DNA of 24,041 nt from DYTH01 sp964552725 (GTDB lineage Bacteria; Desulfobacterota; Syntrophia; Syntrophales; UBA5619), in the NCBI GenBank assembly GCA_964552725.1, contig CAZKHU010000039.1:1-24041 (forward strand), given 5' to 3'. Shown piece after piece: positions 22,119 through 24,041 of the stretch. A program made the translations under genes and the position numbers. The notes under the pieces are model-generated. The model made no database searches. It saw only the letters and a program-made list of their open reading frames with translations, and was not told where the DNA came from. Position 1 is the stretch's first letter. Each line of letters begins with the position of its first letter.

Positions 22119-24041
22119 TTAGCGTTGTTCGCCTTTCCCGGTTCCTGGATGCTGTGGCGAAGATTTTTCCCCGGGTCTTTTGGGCATCGTCCTTTCCAGC
22201 CGATTGGCGGGCTCTTCGGGCTCGATGGAATTTTTCTGCTGCTCCGGTTTTTCCGATGCCGCACGTTCCGGTTTTTCGACAGGTTTAATATCCTGAACAG
22301 GTTTTTGTCGCTGGACCGGACTGGAACTGTCCGGGACGATGCGTTCGGGCGCCGGCGCCTGTCGAGCGGGCGGCTGAACGGGTCTATCGACCTGGATGGG
22401 TTTTATTGGAACCACGCGCACCGGCTGCGGCGCCGCGGGCAGCGGCTTGTCCGGCCGTACCGGACTGTCCGGGACGATGCGTTCGGGCGCCGGCGCCTGT
22501 CGAGCGGGCGGCTGAACGNNNNNNNNNNNNNNNNNNNNNNNNNNNNNNNNNNNNNNNNNNNNNNNNNNNNNNNNNNNNNNNNNNNNNNNNNNNNNNNNNN
22601 NNNNNNNNNNNNNNNNNNGGTCTATCGACCTGGATGGGTTTTATTGGAACCACGCGCACCGGTTGCGGCGCCGCGGGCAGTGATCTGTCCGGCCGTCCCG
22701 GACCGGCCGGGACGATGCGTTCGGGTTTTGGCGCCGGTCGCGCGGGCGGCTGCACGGGTCTGTCGACCTGGATGGGGTTTGCCGGAGGCATGCGTTCGGG
22801 TTTTGGCGCCGGTCGCGCGGGCGGTGCGGGTTTAGCGTCTTCAATTGGTGCTGCCGGAACCATTTTGCCNNNNNNNNNNNNNNNNNNNNNNNNNNNNNNN
22901 NNNNNNNNNNNNNNNNNNNNNNNNNNNNNNNNNNNNNNNNNNNNNNNNNNNNNNNNNNNNNNNNNNNNNGCGCGGGCGGTGCGGGTTTAGCGTCTTCAAT
23001 TGGTGCTGCCGGAACCATTTTGCCCGCTCCCCTTTTGTTGATTTCCCGGCTGGGGAGCTTAGCATCGGCTGCCTTTTTGAGTTCGCGTGCCGGTTCGGGA
23101 TGATTCGTTCTTCCCTTGCCGCTTTCACGGATAAGCGCTTGATTATGGTTTACTCTGTCGATCGAGACAGCGTGGGGCTTTTCGGTCGCCTTGACGTTTG
23201 TGTAGTTGTATCGCTGCTTGTTTGTATTGTAATTCTTGATAACTGTATTGTCGACGACCGGCGCCGAACGGTAATTGCCGATGATGGCGGCGCGGTTTAT
23301 ACTGGACAGTCGGACTTTTCGGTAATCGCTTCTGTCATTGAAATGGCGCCGGTCGACGATAATGGCGCGGTCAACGTATGCATGGCTGCGAATGTCGATG
23401 CTGATGCGATGGATGTTGATATTGTTTACGACCACCGTATGCGGCCCTCCCCAGGGGCGGCGGCTGTAGTAGATTTCCCGCGGCGCCAGAGGCACCCAGC
23501 CCACGGTGACGCCGCTGTAAATCCAGGCGACCCTCCCCGGATACCAGAAGAAGCCGATGTCGAGAAAGGGGAGGCCGATGCGCCAGCTTGCAATTGGCGG
23601 GGCCCAGCACCAGCGGTTTCTGATATTGACCCAGTTGCCGTAATGGTGGGTGATGTAGCCGAAGGGCTCCGCCGGAATCCAGGTCAGTTCCCCCGACCAG
23701 TCGGTCCAGCGCCCCACAGTGAAAGGGGACCAGCCCCAGGCAACAGCAGTCGGCTGCCAGAACCAGCGCTCCTGCCCCTCGTAGAAAAGCTTCTCCCATT
23801 TGCCGTTTTCTTCAAAGGTGTAGGCCTCATTGCGGAGTTCCGGCGGAAGATATTGGTGGGAAGATCCCGTTGCCTTTTTTTTAGCCAGCCAGAAATTTTC
23901 ACGGGTCATGTTCCACCTGTTCCAATCGGCATCCACCTTGCCTTCGCCTGAGGAGACCTGCCTTCGATCGGCGATAATCGACGCTGTTCCGGATGTCACG
24001 TTATATCGGCTGTCGGACGGCGGATGGACGAAGCTTACCGT
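22119..24041 (-). CDS. FecR/DUF6600-like protein with Pro-rich repeat tail (partial, gapped)
   Basis: The 3' part of a large gene that enters from the right edge (the frame is open through 24041, so the start is outside). The visible beginning (SFVHPPSDSRYNV) looks like the end of a FecR-type domain. A Trp/Tyr/Gly-rich region follows, with FWQPTAVAWGWSPFTVGRW, EPFGYITHHYGNWVNI and RWCWAPP, the pattern of DUF6600 proteins. Next comes a Tyr/Asn/Arg-rich segment (VIKNYNTNKQRYNYTN), then a long Pro/Arg/Val-rich tail built of repeats such as PIQVDRPVQPPARPAPKPER, ending KGEQR and TAA at 22119. Two 100-N gaps interrupt the tail, so its true length and frame are unknown; the three sequenced pieces all read in the same repeat sense. 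Probably exported and cell-surface or envelope-associated; function unknown. It converges on the second receptor, with a weak GGAAAA/TTTTCC hairpin between. Confidence 0.75.
22333..22518 (-). repeat. 138-bp tandem repeat in the Pro-rich tail
   Basis: The word GGGACGATGCGTTCGGGCG recurs at 22333 and 22471, giving a 138-bp (46-codon) unit whose second copy runs into the N gap. A diverged copy lies on the other side of the gap (22619-22720), and shorter PARPAPKPER-type repeats occur at 22710-22830. In protein terms the unit runs from PARQAPAPERIVP to PVRVVPIKPIQVD. Confidence 0.8.
22519..22618. other. Assembly gap (100 N)
   Basis: Exactly 100 N, the conventional filler for a gap of unknown size. 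The left flank ends GGCTGAACG and the right flank begins GGTCTATCGACC. These two strings are contiguous at the equivalent place in the preceding repeat copy (near 22380), so the gap could be empty or hide whole repeat units. Confidence 0.95.
22815..22869. repeat. 55-bp contig-end duplicate, left copy
   Basis: These 55 bases, ending exactly at the second N run, are the same as 22970-23024, which begin exactly after it. Exact identity flush with both gap edges is what two overlapping contigs look like when the overlap was not merged. Confidence 0.85.
22870..22969. other. Assembly gap (100 N)
   Basis: Exactly 100 N flanked by a 55-bp direct duplicate. It is probably an artefact: collapsing the duplicate would join the two sides in frame for the minus-strand protein (KMVPAAPIEDAKPAPPARPA). 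Confidence 0.95.
22970..23024. repeat. 55-bp contig-end duplicate, right copy
   Basis: Right copy of the 55-bp string at 22815-22869; it starts at the first base after the second N run. It may represent the same genomic bases written twice. Confidence 0.85.

Noticed and set aside
1..24041. tRNA, rRNA, CRISPR arrays, complete insertion sequences or prophage genes
   Set aside because: I saw no tRNA-like cloverleaf, rRNA signature, regularly spaced repeats, transposase or phage structural genes in reading the window; a covariance-model search was not possible here.

Overview
The window reads as a chromosomal segment of an anaerobic Gram-negative bacterium. The best guess is a deltaproteobacterium of the Desulfobacterota (Syntrophus/Smithella-like). 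This rests on a class III ribonucleotide reductase homologue, the lipopolysaccharide heptose gene gmhA, large PAS-rich hybrid kinases and chemoreceptors whose HAMP region is very short. It is an inference from gene content; no rRNA or other phylogenetic marker is present. Two runs of exactly 100 N show that this is a scaffolded draft assembly.

Layout. (1) 1-1528: the platform end of an integron. It has an integron-type tyrosine recombinase, a promoter-like site facing away from it and a candidate attI core; any cassette array should lie beyond the left edge. (2) 1529-3859: an unknown small protein and a convergent 14-TM DHA2-type efflux pump. (3) 4024-7529: a two-gene unit of a SAMHD1-like HD dNTP phosphohydrolase and, 2 nt later, a full-length NrdD homologue. 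The NrdD homologue appears to have lost the glycyl-radical glycine and the active-site cysteines while keeping the ATP-cone region and the zinc site, and no nrdG is nearby. (4) 7558-10932: gmhA behind a near-consensus sigma70 promoter, then grpE and dnaK, closed by a strong terminator. (5) 11162-12587: a secreted PLD-type nuclease and surE. (6) 12642-18010: two hybrid histidine kinases and a wrecked NtrC-type regulator. The second kinase has lost the middle of its solute-binding sensor domain, and the regulator has lost most of its receiver and AAA+ domains. (7) 18073-22088: cheW and two chemoreceptors whose cytoplasmic halves are essentially identical at DNA level (965 bp, one difference seen) while their sensor halves are unrelated. 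A short cheW 3'-end relic lies between them, so a cheW-mcp unit was probably duplicated in tandem. (8) 22119-24041: the 3' part of a minus-strand FecR/DUF6600-like surface protein with a Pro-rich repeat tail, broken by the two assembly gaps.

The most interesting points are the dNTPase plus apparently radical-less NrdD pair, the integron platform with visible promoter and attI candidate, and the duplication and deletion scars in the signalling cluster (15187-22088). The signalling region appears to be remodelling by in-frame domain deletion, tandem duplication and gene conversion, although mis-assembly of repeats must be excluded first.
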